Part shown: in pieces, positions 36,069-45,242 of the stretch | Position numbering within the stretch: position 1 is the stretch's first letter | Layout of the letters: the number at the start of each line of letters is the position of its first letter | DNA from: Halocatena marina | GTDB lineage: Archaea; Halobacteriota; Halobacteria; Halobacteriales; Haloarculaceae | DNA length: 64,000 nucleotides | Reading direction: 5' to 3' | Assembly (NCBI RefSeq): GCF_023276375.1 | Contig: NZ_JALLPK010000001.1 | Coordinates: forward strand, 2,294,001 to 2,358,000 | The notes under the pieces: model-generated | The model's input: only the letters and a program-made list of their open reading frames with translations | What the model was told of the DNA's origin: nothing | Databases searched by the model: none | Position numbers and translations under genes: made by a program

Positions 36069-36774
36069 CACTATGAATAACCAACAGAATGAGAACGTCA
36101 GACCTTCGCCGACTAGATCCACTTTCACTACGCTTGGGTGGCTTCTTTATGACGTGCGCATCTCGAAGAAAGTGGGTGAGATACCCCGAAGAAAAGTGAA
36201 AGACATGCCGACGCAACCAGCCGATTTGACATTTATCAGCCGGGGTCGACTGAGCTGTCGAATTTACTCGATGGCGCCGAATGTGTCAGTGGATTGTCTC
36301 ACTGACGCTCAGCGATAACCGGAACGATGCACGCTCCGGGTCGAATCGGTGAGTAGCGCGATCATCGTTGGGAGAGAAAACCCACGATAGTGACGAGTTG
36401 ATCATCATGGATAGCGAAGATAACTTGGTCAGTTCCCTGACAAATGGTGCCCACTGGCACTCCAAGTCTGGCAACCCCTTTCTCTGGAGACGCTGCCGGG
36501 ACGGGTTGTCGTAACATGACTTCTCAGAAAAGCATACGATAGCGGCCTCCGTTTTGGTATTTGAGATATTATCTATGTTCTGCCACTAATAGAGACAGAT
36601 ATCATTCATGTATCAAAATCGAAAAGCATCATCTTCAACGAATAATGATGTTATTCAGTGGCGCGTAATCGCTCATACGGCACATTCGTAGCATCTGGGA
36701 ATGAGATGATTTGTATCTATCAGACGAGTGTTCGTACCGGTGTATTTTTCTTGGGGTTAGCAGTATCTACACCC
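36069..36774. other. Gene-poor, decayed intergenic region (about 700 bp)
   Basis: Between the argF remnant and the aminotransferase gene no intact gene is seen. Short frames are broken and lack haloarchaeal acidic bias. A RelE-like remnant is recognisable on the minus strand at 36362-36517. The last 200 bp (36540-36775) are AT-rich and probably include the promoter for the aminotransferase. Confidence 0.55.
36362..36517 (-). pseudogene. RelE-like toxin remnant (C-terminal half)
   Basis: A 51-codon frame on the reverse strand contains QVIFAIHDDQLVTIVGFLSQ, close to the conserved sheet of RelE/ParE toxins (compare GDYRVIYEIHDD-like family text), then a stop exactly where HRRDVY would follow. 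The N-terminal helices are missing and the basic YR of GDYR is lost (GTDQ). No antitoxin is adjacent. Read as a decayed fragment; the match rests on about 25 residues. Confidence 0.4.
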
Positions 36775-37920
36775 ATGCTCGATGCGCCTGAAGTCGAAGA
36801 GTTAACGCCACCGGTACGCACGCTCATGGGCCCCGGCCCGAGCGACGTTCACCCTCGCGTATTGCGTGCAATGGGGACACCGTTGGTCGGCCACCTCGAT
36901 CCGACGTTCATCGATCTAATGGACGAGGTGCAGGAACTGCTCCGGTATGCATTCCAGACAGAGAACCAATGGACGATTCCGATCAGCGGAACGGGTTCGG
37001 CAGCGATGGAGGCAGCGTTTGCCAACCTCGTTGAGCCCGGTGACACGGTGCTCGTGCCGACGAACGGCTATTTCGGGTATCGAATGGCAAGCATGGCAGA
37101 GCGCGCAGGCGGGTCGGTCGTCACGGTGGATGCGCCGTGGGGCAAACCACTCGACCCGGCAGATGTTCAGGATGCATTCGATACGCACCAACCGGATGTG
37201 TTCGGTTTCGTCCACGCCGAAACGAGCACCGGCGTTCGACAGCCGAACGTCAGCGATCTGACTGCCATCGCACACGCTCACGACGCGTTCGTGATCGCAG
37301 ACACCGTCACGTCGCTCGGTGGTGTCGAACTGCGCGTCGATGCGTGGGATATCGATGTTGCCTACTCTGGTGGGCAAAAGTGCCTCTCGTGTCCGCCCGG
37401 CGCGAGTCCGCTGACGCTCTCCGACCGCGCGATGGATCGCGTGCTCAGCCGTGAGAACCCCGTTCGGTCGTGGTATCTCGATCTCTCGCAGTTGGAGGGC
37501 TATTGGGGCGACGATCGATCGTATCACCACACCGCGCCGATCACGAACGTGTACGCGCTCCGGGAGGCACTCAGACTCGTTGCCGAGGAAGGAATCGAAG
37601 CGCGTTGGGAGCGTCATCGCCGGGTCGCACAATCACTCGTCGACGGGCTGGCCGATATCGGTCTGGAACGCTACGCAGACGAGGAGTACTGGCTGCCGAG
37701 CCTCAACACGGTCAGTGTTCCCGACCACGTTGACGACGGCCAAATCATCGATCGTCTCTTGAACGAGTATGATCTCGAAATCGCTGGCGGACTCGGCGAT
37801 CTCGCGGGAGATGTCTTCCGCATCGGTTGCATGGGACACTCTGCGCGACCAGCGAACGTGCAGTATCTCCTCGCAGCGCTTGATGACACGCTCGAAATTG
37901 AAACGCCCAAGACGCAATAA
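36775..37920 (+). CDS. Class V PLP aminotransferase (alanine-glyoxylate / serine-pyruvate type)
   Basis: 381 residues from the ATG at 36775. Fold-type I motifs: LMGPGPSDVHPRVLRAM, GTGSAAMEAAFANLVEPGD, ADTVTSLGG and the PLP lysine K202 in AYSGGQKCLSCPPG. The end MGHSARPANVQYLLAAL is typical of the AGXT branch. It transfers an amino group between alanine or serine and glyoxylate or pyruvate. The frame upstream to 36658 is open but lies in AT-rich promoter-like DNA. Converges with an SDR gene. Confidence 0.92.
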   Translation: MLDAPEVEELTPPVRTLMGPGPSDVHPRVLRAMGTPLVGHLDPTFIDLMDEVQELLRYAFQTENQWTIPISGTGSAAMEAAFANLVEPGDTVLVPTNGYFGYRMASMAERAGGSVVTVDAPWGKPLDPADVQDAFDTHQPDVFGFVHAETSTGVRQPNVSDLTAIAHAHDAFVIADTVTSLGGVELRVDAWDIDVAYSGGQKCLSCPPGASPLTLSDRAMDRVLSRENPVRSWYLDLSQLEGYWGDDRSYHHTAPITNVYALREALRLVAEEGIEARWERHRRVAQSLVDGLADIGLERYADEEYWLPSLNTVSVPDHVDDGQIIDRLLNEYDLEIAGGLGDLAGDVFRIGCMGHSARPANVQYLLAALDDTLEIETPKTQ

Positions 37921-37937
37921 AAGCGCTCAATCAGTTC

Positions 37938-38891
37938 TTACACCGGACCCAGACCGTGTTCTTCCCGAAGGACGTTGATATACTCGCGGAATCCGTGTTC
38001 GAGGTCGTAGACCACCTCATATCCCATGTCGTCTTCGATCGCACTCATATCGAGTTGCTGTGTCCATGGGAGCGTTCCCTCGTCTGAGACGGTGAGGTCG
38101 GCGTCAGGGAGAATCGACTGAACCGTTTCGGCGGCTTCGCGGATCGTCGCACACACCCCACGAACGTTATAGATTCGTTGCGAGAGCTGCGAATCTGGCG
38201 TGAGTGTCGCACGGCGGAAGGCCTGAGCGATATCTTTGACGTGCTGCCAGTCGATAACCTGATCGCCGTACTGTACACTGAACGGTTCGTCGAGCGCGGG
38301 TTTTTCGACGATGTTGGCGAGAAACGCCGATCCGCCTGTCTCTCGATACGGGCCGTATGCGACAGTTGGGCGAAGCCCGACGTGTGAGACACCAAACTCC
38401 TCGTACACCCGTGCTTGATGTTCGTTGTACTCCTTGGTTGCTCCGTAGAGCGTATCGGGGTAGACGAGGTCGCTCTCGGTGACCCATCCGTGATCGTAGT
38501 TTGCGGGCGGAGCGAACACCGCTGCGCTCGACGCCCACGCGATGCGCTCGATCTGATCATTGAGGATGCGGGCAGTCTCGAACACGGTGTTCGTCCCACC
38601 GATGTTGACTTCGTGTGCGAGTCGTGGATTCTCGCGTGCACTCGTCGTGAGCAGCGCGGCGAGATGAACGATGTGGGTCGTCCCCGTCTCACGAATCGCA
38701 CGAACGAAATCCGTCGGATCTGTGACATCGCCGCGACGGATAGTAACCTCATCTGCGACGCCGAGTCGTTCGAGAATATGCGTGTCTGTCGAGAGGTCGT
38801 AGGCGTACACGTCGTGTCCTTCTTCGATGAACTCCTGTGCGACGTACGAGCCAATGAATCCTGTACCACCTGTGATGAGTACGGTCGCCAT
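37938..38891 (-). CDS. NAD-dependent epimerase/dehydratase (extended SDR)
   Basis: 317 residues from the ATG at 38891 (MATVLITGGTGFIGSYVAQE). It has the GxxGxxG NAD motif, LAALLTTSARENPRLAHEVN, and the YGATKEYNE (YxxxK) active site with an upstream serine in ASSAAVF. The final third resembles UDP-sugar epimerases and the SDR-type threonine dehydrogenases. The substrate is not clear. The TPP enzyme gene on the same strand ends 67 bp upstream, so the two may be co-transcribed. Confidence 0.88.
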   Translation of the reverse strand: MATVLITGGTGFIGSYVAQEFIEEGHDVYAYDLSTDTHILERLGVADEVTIRRGDVTDPTDFVRAIRETGTTHIVHLAALLTTSARENPRLAHEVNIGGTNTVFETARILNDQIERIAWASSAAVFAPPANYDHGWVTESDLVYPDTLYGATKEYNEHQARVYEEFGVSHVGLRPTVAYGPYRETGGSAFLANIVEKPALDEPFSVQYGDQVIDWQHVKDIAQAFRRATLTPDSQLSQRIYNVRGVCATIREAAETVQSILPDADLTVSDEGTLPWTQQLDMSAIEDDMGYEVVYDLEHGFREYINVLREEHGLGPV

Positions 38892-38957
38892 ACGCGCCTT
38901 TCTCTGAGGGGGTGGAAAAAGTTGCCGGGAAGACAACTAGTAGTCACACGATACGCG

Positions 38958-40643
38958 TCACTCGTGGAGCCCACCGACTTCCGCGTAGAACGACGACTGG
39001 AGCGTCTCGCTCATGTCGATATCAGGATCGATTCGCACGTCAAGCACCGTCGGCTGATCGGATTGTTTTGCCTCGCGGAGTGCAGGTTCGAGAGCAGCAG
39101 GCTCCTCGATTCGCGTTCCTCGCGCGCCGAAGCCTTCGGCCACGCGAACAAAGTCCGTATCGTGGAACGTCACACCAGGAATCGATTCGTCCATCTGACG
39201 GACCATTCCGAGACCCGTGTCGTTGAGTACGACGAACGTCGTTGCGGCCCCGTATTCGACCGCTGTTTCGACGGCCGTCATCGTCATCGCAAAGCCGCCA
39301 TCACCAGCCACAGCAACTGTGTTTGCGCCGGTGATGAGAGCAGCGCTCACCGCTGCCGGTGCGGCCCATCCCATCCCCCCGACGCCACCACTTCCGAAGT
39401 ACGTTCGTTTCGAAGGGGTCTGTAGGTAGTTCAGCAGCCAAAATCGGTTGTTCCCCGAATCGGCGGTGACGATCGTACCGCTGTCGACGACCGATTCGAT
39501 TGCTGTTACTGCCCGCTGGGGTGTGATCGGAATGGCATCCGAACTGCATTCCGGAGCGTCGAAATCCGCGCGTGCTTCGCTCGCTCGCTCGGTCGCCCAC
39601 CCCGATGATCGAGTGCCGGAAACAGCGAGCCGTGACAGCGTTTCGCGCGCATCGCCGACGAGACCGACATCTGCTGGATACACCCAGCCAGTGTTGCGCG
39701 CGTCGATATCTGCGTGAATGATCGTCTGCTCGTCGGGCCGGATGAACGAAGAGGACTGCCAGTTGGTGTCCATCGGGTTGAGCCGACAGCCGACGACGAG
39801 GAGAACGTCCGCTTCACTAACGATTCTGTTTGCCCCTTCGTGACCGAACGAGCCGATGACGCCCGCCGCATAGTCGTTCGTCTCGGCGATGGTCGACTTA
39901 CCCAGATACGATGTCGTTACAACGGCGTCGTACGCGTTTGCGACCGCTTCGAGCTCCTCGTACGCACCGGACGCATGAACACCGTTTCCAGCGATAGCAA
40001 CAGGTTTGGACGCCGATTCCAGCGCCTCGACTGCTGCTGTGATATCCCGATCTGTCGGCTGGGTCGTCCACGTCCGTGTTTGCGCTGATTCGTCCCAGAG
40101 CGACGGCAGTGGATCGTCAGGCACCTCGTCAGTGACCGCATCACCGTCGAGGACGACCGCCGTCGGACCGGGACGACCAGCAACAGCGTGCTTGAACGCT
40201 AGCTGAACGCTCCGGAGCGTCTCGACGGGCGTTCGCGGGGACCAGTGCTCTTTCGTGATCCCGTCGAGAATAGACGAAAGATCCAATCCACCGTAGTCAC
40301 CACGGGCCTGCTGGTAGGGTGCAAGCGTAGAGTACTCGCCTCGTTCTGATGATTCGGTGAGCACGACCATCGGTGAGGACCCGAGGCGGGCTTCCATCTG
40401 TCCGATCGCACCAATGCTACCAATCCATGGACCCTGCCCAGCGAGAACACCCGGCCGACCAGTGAGCCGGCCGTACATTTCGGCCATCACACTCGCTTCG
40501 CGCTCATCGCGTGGTCGAATAACATCAATGTGCGAATCCGAAAGCTCCTCGAACAGTTCGATGATACGCCCACCCGGATAGCCGAATACGAACTCGACAT
40601 CGACGGCTTCGAGCGTTTCGACCAATCGCTCAGCTGTCCTCAT
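38958..40643 (-). CDS. Thiamine-pyrophosphate enzyme, acetolactate-synthase-like
   Basis: 561 residues with three domains. N-terminal PYR domain: VEFVFGYPGGRIIELFEELS, then RPRDEREASVMAEMYGRLTG, where a Glu in DEREAS takes the catalytic place. Middle domain: PVAIAGNGVHASGAYEEL. C-terminal PP domain: VAVAGDGGFAMTMTAVETAV and the LNDTGLGMV end of the GDG-N motif. No regulatory partner gene (ilvN) is adjacent, so it may be a different TPP enzyme, such as a sulfoacid or benzoylformate-type decarboxylase. Not resolved. Confidence 0.88.
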   Translation of the reverse strand: MRTAERLVETLEAVDVEFVFGYPGGRIIELFEELSDSHIDVIRPRDEREASVMAEMYGRLTGRPGVLAGQGPWIGSIGAIGQMEARLGSSPMVVLTESSERGEYSTLAPYQQARGDYGGLDLSSILDGITKEHWSPRTPVETLRSVQLAFKHAVAGRPGPTAVVLDGDAVTDEVPDDPLPSLWDESAQTRTWTTQPTDRDITAAVEALESASKPVAIAGNGVHASGAYEELEAVANAYDAVVTTSYLGKSTIAETNDYAAGVIGSFGHEGANRIVSEADVLLVVGCRLNPMDTNWQSSSFIRPDEQTIIHADIDARNTGWVYPADVGLVGDARETLSRLAVSGTRSSGWATERASEARADFDAPECSSDAIPITPQRAVTAIESVVDSGTIVTADSGNNRFWLLNYLQTPSKRTYFGSGGVGGMGWAAPAAVSAALITGANTVAVAGDGGFAMTMTAVETAVEYGAATTFVVLNDTGLGMVRQMDESIPGVTFHDTDFVRVAEGFGARGTRIEEPAALEPALREAKQSDQPTVLDVRIDPDIDMSETLQSSFYAEVGGLHE

Positions 40644-40799
40644 GAACAGTCACCACCGCTGTAACGGCGGTCACACGCGACGGAAATCGATCCGTTTCGG
40701 TTCGTGAGGCCAAAGTCTTCGACACTCCTGATCATCCCGTTACTAGCCGTTCGCGGCTGACTTCGTTCTATTGATCGACGGATCCTACCACAGGCACGG

Positions 40800-41078
40800 T
40801 TATCCGCCGCTCACGGGCGGAAACAGAGCCAGTTCATCATCTGTTTCGAGCACCGTATCGAGCCCGTCGTCAGTTACGAATGGATCGTGTGAGTTCCGGA
40901 GAACGCGGATGTGGTCGAGAAGCTCACCGTCCTCATTGAGCACCTCCTCTCGGAGCTCAGGATGCGTTTCGAGAAGCACCGAAAGCGCATCGCCGACAGT
41001 GTCCCCTGATTCAACGTTAACCGTAACCTCTCGCTCGCCTGCGGTTTCGCCGAGGTTGGCGAAGAGTTTCCAGTGCAT
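40800..41078 (-). CDS. samp1: Ubiquitin-like small archaeal modifier / MoaD-type protein (SAMP1-like)
   Basis: 92 residues, beta-grasp. Start MHWKLFANLGETAGEREVTV and end LETDDELALFPPVSGG closely follow the pattern of Haloferax SAMP1 (FPPVSGG). The C-terminal di-glycine is the site adenylated by UbaA, then used for isopeptide tagging of lysines or as a thiocarboxylate for molybdopterin. It lies in the same window as molybdenum hydroxylase genes, so a MoaD role is plausible. The ATG at 41078 was chosen because upstream codons lack homology. Confidence 0.9.
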   Translation of the reverse strand: MHWKLFANLGETAGEREVTVNVESGDTVGDALSVLLETHPELREEVLNEDGELLDHIRVLRNSHDPFVTDDGLDTVLETDDELALFPPVSGG

Positions 41079-41186
41079 ACGATCAGTATTGGTGGGAGAC
41101 ACAAGAGCGTAGCCGTTGTTCTTCAGTGGATCGAACCACGACTGAAATATTAGTGCACACCACACTTCTCGACCGCGCAATCGGTC

Positions 41187-42668
41187 TTACGTTCGATAGT
41201 TTCGATCAAGAATCGCCACGTCGCAGTCGAGAGATTGGATTCGTTCAAAGGTCGGTGGTGAGACAAACCGCGATGCAGCACTACGGTCTTGACTCGCACC
41301 GATGATGATGAGATCGTACTCCGACGCGCGCGTTTCGAGGAATGACTCGATGGACGAGTGTGAAACGCGGGTTTCGCAGGCCGTTGCTGTCGTCTCGGCG
41401 AGATTTGCGAGCATGCCCTCAGCAGTACGACGTTGCCGTTCGTTCGTAATACAGTGAGCAACAGAGACGTGTCCTGTTTGTCCGACGAGACGAGTGGCGA
41501 AATCGAGCATACTGTGTGCGACATCACTGGCCTGTCTGACGGACACGAGGACGTGCTTCCAGTTGGTTCTATCATCGGCAGACCGGTGGACGAGCACGTC
41601 GGTGTCGCCGGTAAACAGTTCGCGGAGAAACGGTGAAAGCGAACCGTGGTGTGTCTCGTAGGGAGTGGTAATCAGGTCACAGTTCGTCTCGTGGGCAGTC
41701 CGCATGACTGTTCGGGCAGGATTCGTCCCTTCGCTTGCGACGACCACCTCACAGGGAACGCCGACTTTCGTCCGGATAACGTTCGCTCGCAGTTCGAGTG
41801 CGGACGCAAACGCGGATGCGGCGCGCTGTTCGGTCATCTGTTCGTCCGTGTCATCCGTATCCGTGTCGTTGCTGTCTGTTGGATTATGCCCGACAGGCAC
41901 CGTGTTCCCATCAACAGTCCGACCGGCAACTTCAATCTCATCTTCCTTGACCATGTGGAGCAAGACGACCTTTCCGGCGTCGTGTGCGGACGCAATGCGA
42001 GCGCCCAGCATTGCAGTCACCGCGGGTTGTTCACCACGCATCGGAACGAGGACGTGATCGTCTCCGTTCGTCGATTGGTAGAGATACTGGGCGCGCTCCG
42101 AATAAACTTCGCGCCGCCAGAAAATGAACACAGTTGCAACCAGTGAACTCGATATCATGATGCTCAAGACGTAGATCCCTGCTTGGTTCGGTGTTCCAGT
42201 GAGGAGCACGAGTAGTGCCGTCGAGAACGCAGACGGAATCTCGACGTTGAGTCCCCACGTGAAAGCCCCTGTGAGAAAAATACTCAGTGCCGCTCCACCC
42301 GGAGAAACGCCTGCAAGAGATCCAGCACCGAACAGGACGTCAGCAGGGAGGATGAGCGTCACCCACCCACAGACTGCACCAATGGTGAGTCCTCCCACAA
42401 ACTTCCACGGTCTCGAATATTTCCCCTCTGGGTTAGCAAAGAGCGTGTACGTGCCCGATGCAAGCGGTGGAAACAGCAGAAACGAAAGTCCATAATCCGC
42501 CTGCGAGGCGGCAGTAACGATTGCAATGAGCACAGGGATGACCAGCAGACTGGTGAGATGGACCAAATTCCGAGTCGTCTCGATCCACACACGGAATTCT
42601 CGAAGCTCCCGACGCTCGATTCGCCGGAGTCGGCGAAGGTATGCCCACAAACGATTTCTCTTGGGCAT
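41187..42668 (-). CDS. HPP-domain membrane protein fused to two universal stress domains
   Basis: 493 residues. The N-terminal ~190 residues have about five helices with the HPP-family signature FPPLASGTYTLFANPEGKYS then RPWKFVGGLTIGAVCG. The C-terminal ~300 residues carry two UspA domains: VLVPMRGEQPAVTAMLGARI to GSLSPFLRELFTGDTDVLVH, and KHVLVSVRQASDVAHSMLDF to LIIIGASQDRSAASRF. The second ends in the usual Usp hydrophobic strand. Such fusions are known in haloarchaea. Role unknown, perhaps nucleotide-sensing control of a transport-like membrane part. Confidence 0.88.
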   Translation of the reverse strand: MPKRNRLWAYLRRLRRIERRELREFRVWIETTRNLVHLTSLLVIPVLIAIVTAASQADYGLSFLLFPPLASGTYTLFANPEGKYSRPWKFVGGLTIGAVCGWVTLILPADVLFGAGSLAGVSPGGAALSIFLTGAFTWGLNVEIPSAFSTALLVLLTGTPNQAGIYVLSIMISSSLVATVFIFWRREVYSERAQYLYQSTNGDDHVLVPMRGEQPAVTAMLGARIASAHDAGKVVLLHMVKEDEIEVAGRTVDGNTVPVGHNPTDSNDTDTDDTDEQMTEQRAASAFASALELRANVIRTKVGVPCEVVVASEGTNPARTVMRTAHETNCDLITTPYETHHGSLSPFLRELFTGDTDVLVHRSADDRTNWKHVLVSVRQASDVAHSMLDFATRLVGQTGHVSVAHCITNERQRRTAEGMLANLAETTATACETRVSHSSIESFLETRASEYDLIIIGASQDRSAASRFVSPPTFERIQSLDCDVAILDRNYRT

Positions 42669-42711
42669 ACTCGTGATTTCGAGTGCAGCGGAAAATCCGT
42701 TTCGTTAGTTG

Positions 42712-43434
42712 TTACAATGCTGTCGTCGCAGAAAGCGCGATTTCGATCGCGCGGTCGACGTTGTTTTTCGCCTTCTCGGGGAGTTCGTCGGCGTCCGTCT
42801 CACCCTTCTGGGTACCCAGAACGAGATTGCCATCGACGGTACAGATTGCACCAGCACGCAGTCCCTTCCGCCGAGTAAGCGAAAAGAGCACCGCCGCCTC
42901 CATCTCGACGGAGAGAAGTCCGGCGTCTTCCCACGAGTTGATGTACTCATCAGTCTCGGCGTAGAACGCATCATCCGTGGCAATTGGTCCGACGTGGGGA
43001 GCGGTCTCCGCTGCCTCAACCAGCGATGAGAGAACGTCGAAATCGGCCACCGCGGGGATTGTCTCGGATTCATAGCGTTTTGTTGTCCCCTCGTCTTTCG
43101 CTGCACCCGTTGCAACGATCATGTCTCCAATTTCGATATCGGGCTGGAGCGCTCCTGTCGTTCCGACGCGAATGAACGTTTCGACCCCCACAGCGGCGAG
43201 TTCCTCTACCGCAATTGCGGTCGAGGGGCCGCCAATTCCCGTCGAGCAGATAGTCAGTTCGCGTCCTTCGTATTCGGCGTTGACGACTGCATACTCCCGG
43301 TTCTGTGCGACAGTTTCCACGTTTTCACAGTGCCCGGCAATACGATCGACCCGGTCGGGATCACCCGGAACGAGCGCGATATCGGCTACGTCTCCCGGCG
43401 CAACAAGTAAGTGGGGCTGCTTTTGTTCAGCCAT
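42712..43434 (-). CDS. udp: Uridine/nucleoside phosphorylase
   Basis: 240 residues of the PNP/UDP family I. Seen: ALVPGDPDRVDRIAGHCENV, STGIGGPSTAIAVEELAAVG, IRVGTTGALQPDI (phosphate site) and LSVEMEAAVLFSL (ribose site). It splits a nucleoside with phosphate to base and ribose-1-phosphate. A PfkB kinase gene lies 80 bp upstream on the same strand; together they could start the haloarchaeal pentose bisphosphate route for nucleosides. Which base it prefers is not certain, but the pattern favours uridine. Confidence 0.9.
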   Translation of the reverse strand: MAEQKQPHLLVAPGDVADIALVPGDPDRVDRIAGHCENVETVAQNREYAVVNAEYEGRELTICSTGIGGPSTAIAVEELAAVGVETFIRVGTTGALQPDIEIGDMIVATGAAKDEGTTKRYESETIPAVADFDVLSSLVEAAETAPHVGPIATDDAFYAETDEYINSWEDAGLLSVEMEAAVLFSLTRRKGLRAGAICTVDGNLVLGTQKGETDADELPEKAKNNVDRAIEIALSATTAL

Positions 43435-43514
43435 ATATCAGTCTCCGGTGGCACAGTCAAACGTTTGCCGAATTCTGTGGTCTGGGTCTGGAGTCTGGAG
43501 TCTGGGTCGATGAT

Positions 43515-44366
43515 CTATGGTTCCTGTATTGCTTCGATCGCTTCCCACGACAAGCCGGGGCGGGTTCCTTTTTCTCTCGCGGTAAGCGCACCACATGCGT
43601 TTCCAATCGTGAGTGCAGCGTGATAGTCCGATGGTGAATCGTAGAGTGTTGTGATAAATCCCGCAGCGAACGCATCCCCTGCACCGGTCGTGTCGACTGC
43701 ATCGATCGAGAATCCGGAGTGGTGATGGGTCTCGTCGGGGGTCTCGACACTCGCGCCGCCGACTCCGTGTTTTCGGACGGCGATGCAGCCGTCAGGAACT
43801 TCGATCAGATCGGTCTCTCGGCGGTTGACGAAGACGATATCAGCGAGTGCGAGCGCTTGTTCGTACGTTCGATTTGTGGAGCGACGCCCGGGATCGAAGC
43901 TCACACCGAGACCAGCCCCACGCGCTCGCTCAGCCAATATGGCCGCAGTCTCTGGATTCTGTCCGGTCAAATGGAGATGATCCGCAGTTTCGATGAACGA
44001 TGCGGGAACGTCGTTCGGATCGACGGCTTCGTTTGCACCGTCGGTACCGAGGACGAACGCCTCGCCATCGGGAGCAACAACGAGATACTTCACTGCTGTC
44101 TGTCCAGTAACGACCTGTAATCCCGTTGTGTCCACGCCGTTCTCACGAAGTTCCGCTTGAGCCGCCCGACCGTCCCGATCATCCCCAACGCTGGCGATGA
44201 TTCCAGCATCGACGCCGAGCTGCGAGAGAGCAACGGCGGTGTTGGCTGCGCTCCCGCCACCGCCGCTGTGTCGGTCGCTGATATCAGCTTCGCTGTCGGC
44301 CGTCGGGAGATGATCCACCTGAAGCGTGACATCCCAGTTGACGTGACCGGCGCAGATAACGCGCAT
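43515..44366 (-). CDS. PfkB-family carbohydrate/nucleoside kinase (candidate ribose-1-phosphate kinase)
   Basis: 283 residues from the ATG at 44366 (MRVICAGHVNWDVTLQVDHL). Ribokinase-fold motifs: SGGGGSAANTAVALSQLGVD near the N-terminus and the ATP/catalytic DTTGAGDAFAAGFIT with its base Asp. It lies just upstream of the phosphorylase gene, in line with the reported ribose-1-phosphate kinase of haloarchaeal nucleoside catabolism. Other PfkB kinases (ribokinase, KDG kinase) cannot be excluded by sequence alone. Confidence 0.85.
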   Translation of the reverse strand: MRVICAGHVNWDVTLQVDHLPTADSEADISDRHSGGGGSAANTAVALSQLGVDAGIIASVGDDRDGRAAQAELRENGVDTTGLQVVTGQTAVKYLVVAPDGEAFVLGTDGANEAVDPNDVPASFIETADHLHLTGQNPETAAILAERARGAGLGVSFDPGRRSTNRTYEQALALADIVFVNRRETDLIEVPDGCIAVRKHGVGGASVETPDETHHHSGFSIDAVDTTGAGDAFAAGFITTLYDSPSDYHAALTIGNACGALTAREKGTRPGLSWEAIEAIQEP

Positions 44367-44773
44367 TATCACACGGTTGCGCGAGTGAGGCAAAAGTATC
44401 TCGTCTTCTTCTTCCCCTTCCCCTTCCTCTCCCTCTCCCCCTTCAAGCGTTTCATTTTCATCTACTGTGAGACCGGATACGATCGTAAGCTTGCCCTGAT
44501 GCTGAACGGACGATCCCGAACGACAGGAGCGTTCGAGTGACGACAGCGCTGTGACCGTTGAACGGGTTTCACGAATGCATGACGTAATTCACCGACAGGT
44601 GTGATTCGAAAACGGAGACCCGTCTGTTGGCGAGGGAGTCCGTCTGTCGATATCCGTGTTATGTTATAATAAATCACTGTTGTGCGAGGTAATCAGACGG
44701 AGCGGTGAAGCAGCTGGGTGTTGTGGAATAGTGTCCAATTATATTCTTTCTATTCTGATTTGAATACAGCACA
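44367..44773. other. Intergenic region with a pyrimidine tract
   Basis: 407 bp between divergent genes. Positions 44404-44445 are an almost unbroken C/T run with CCCCTTCC and CTCCCTCT blocks. The rest is mixed, AT-rich at 44660-44770, where the lipoprotein promoter should be. No ORF with protein-like composition. Confidence 0.5.
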
Positions 44774-45196
44774 ATGAACCGCCGCCTGTTCCTGTCGGCT
44801 GTGAGCACTGGGATGATCAGTCTTGCTGGGTGTATCAGCACACTCAGTGAGAGGAAAGTACAGCTAGAGAAGATCATTCTCGTGAATACGCTCGATAGTG
44901 CGAAGAACATCTCAGTGCTTGTCCGGAACGACAGTGAGATCGTCTATTGGGCAGAGCACGAACTGGCAGGTGGCATTTGCACGAGCGCGGTGGTCGAGCC
45001 AACATGGGAAACGTCGCCTGCTGATCTCAGCGTGGCTGTCCGTCTTGCTGACCGTGATTCGTGGGAGCAGAGATCCCCCGGCAGAGGCAGTGGAGAGTGT
45101 ACCGTTCTCCAAATCGAAATACTGCATCCACAAGATGGCGGCGACATCTATTTCGTAAACCGTGATTGTGCTACGTCTCCATCATCCCCGTGTTGA
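44774..45196 (+). CDS. Small secreted lipoprotein
   Basis: 140 residues. MNRRLFLSAVSTGMISLAGC is a signal with twin arginine and the lipobox LAGC, so the mature protein would start at the lipid-modified Cys20. The remainder is a compact beta-rich domain with four more cysteines, two in ICT and ECT and two at the end (DCATSPSSPC), able to form disulfides outside the cell. No family is recognised. It stands alone, facing away from the PfkB gene. Confidence 0.8.
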   Translation: MNRRLFLSAVSTGMISLAGCISTLSERKVQLEKIILVNTLDSAKNISVLVRNDSEIVYWAEHELAGGICTSAVVEPTWETSPADLSVAVRLADRDSWEQRSPGRGSGECTVLQIEILHPQDGGDIYFVNRDCATSPSSPC

Positions 45197-45242
45197 CGCA
45201 CAGACACAGATCATACGCCATCGTTTTCCGACCACCGGACGT

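Noticed and set aside
44404..44445. Pyrimidine-rich tract as a possible special structure
   Set aside because: It lacks the mirror symmetry needed for a strong triplex and nothing ties it to a function; noted only in the gap entry.
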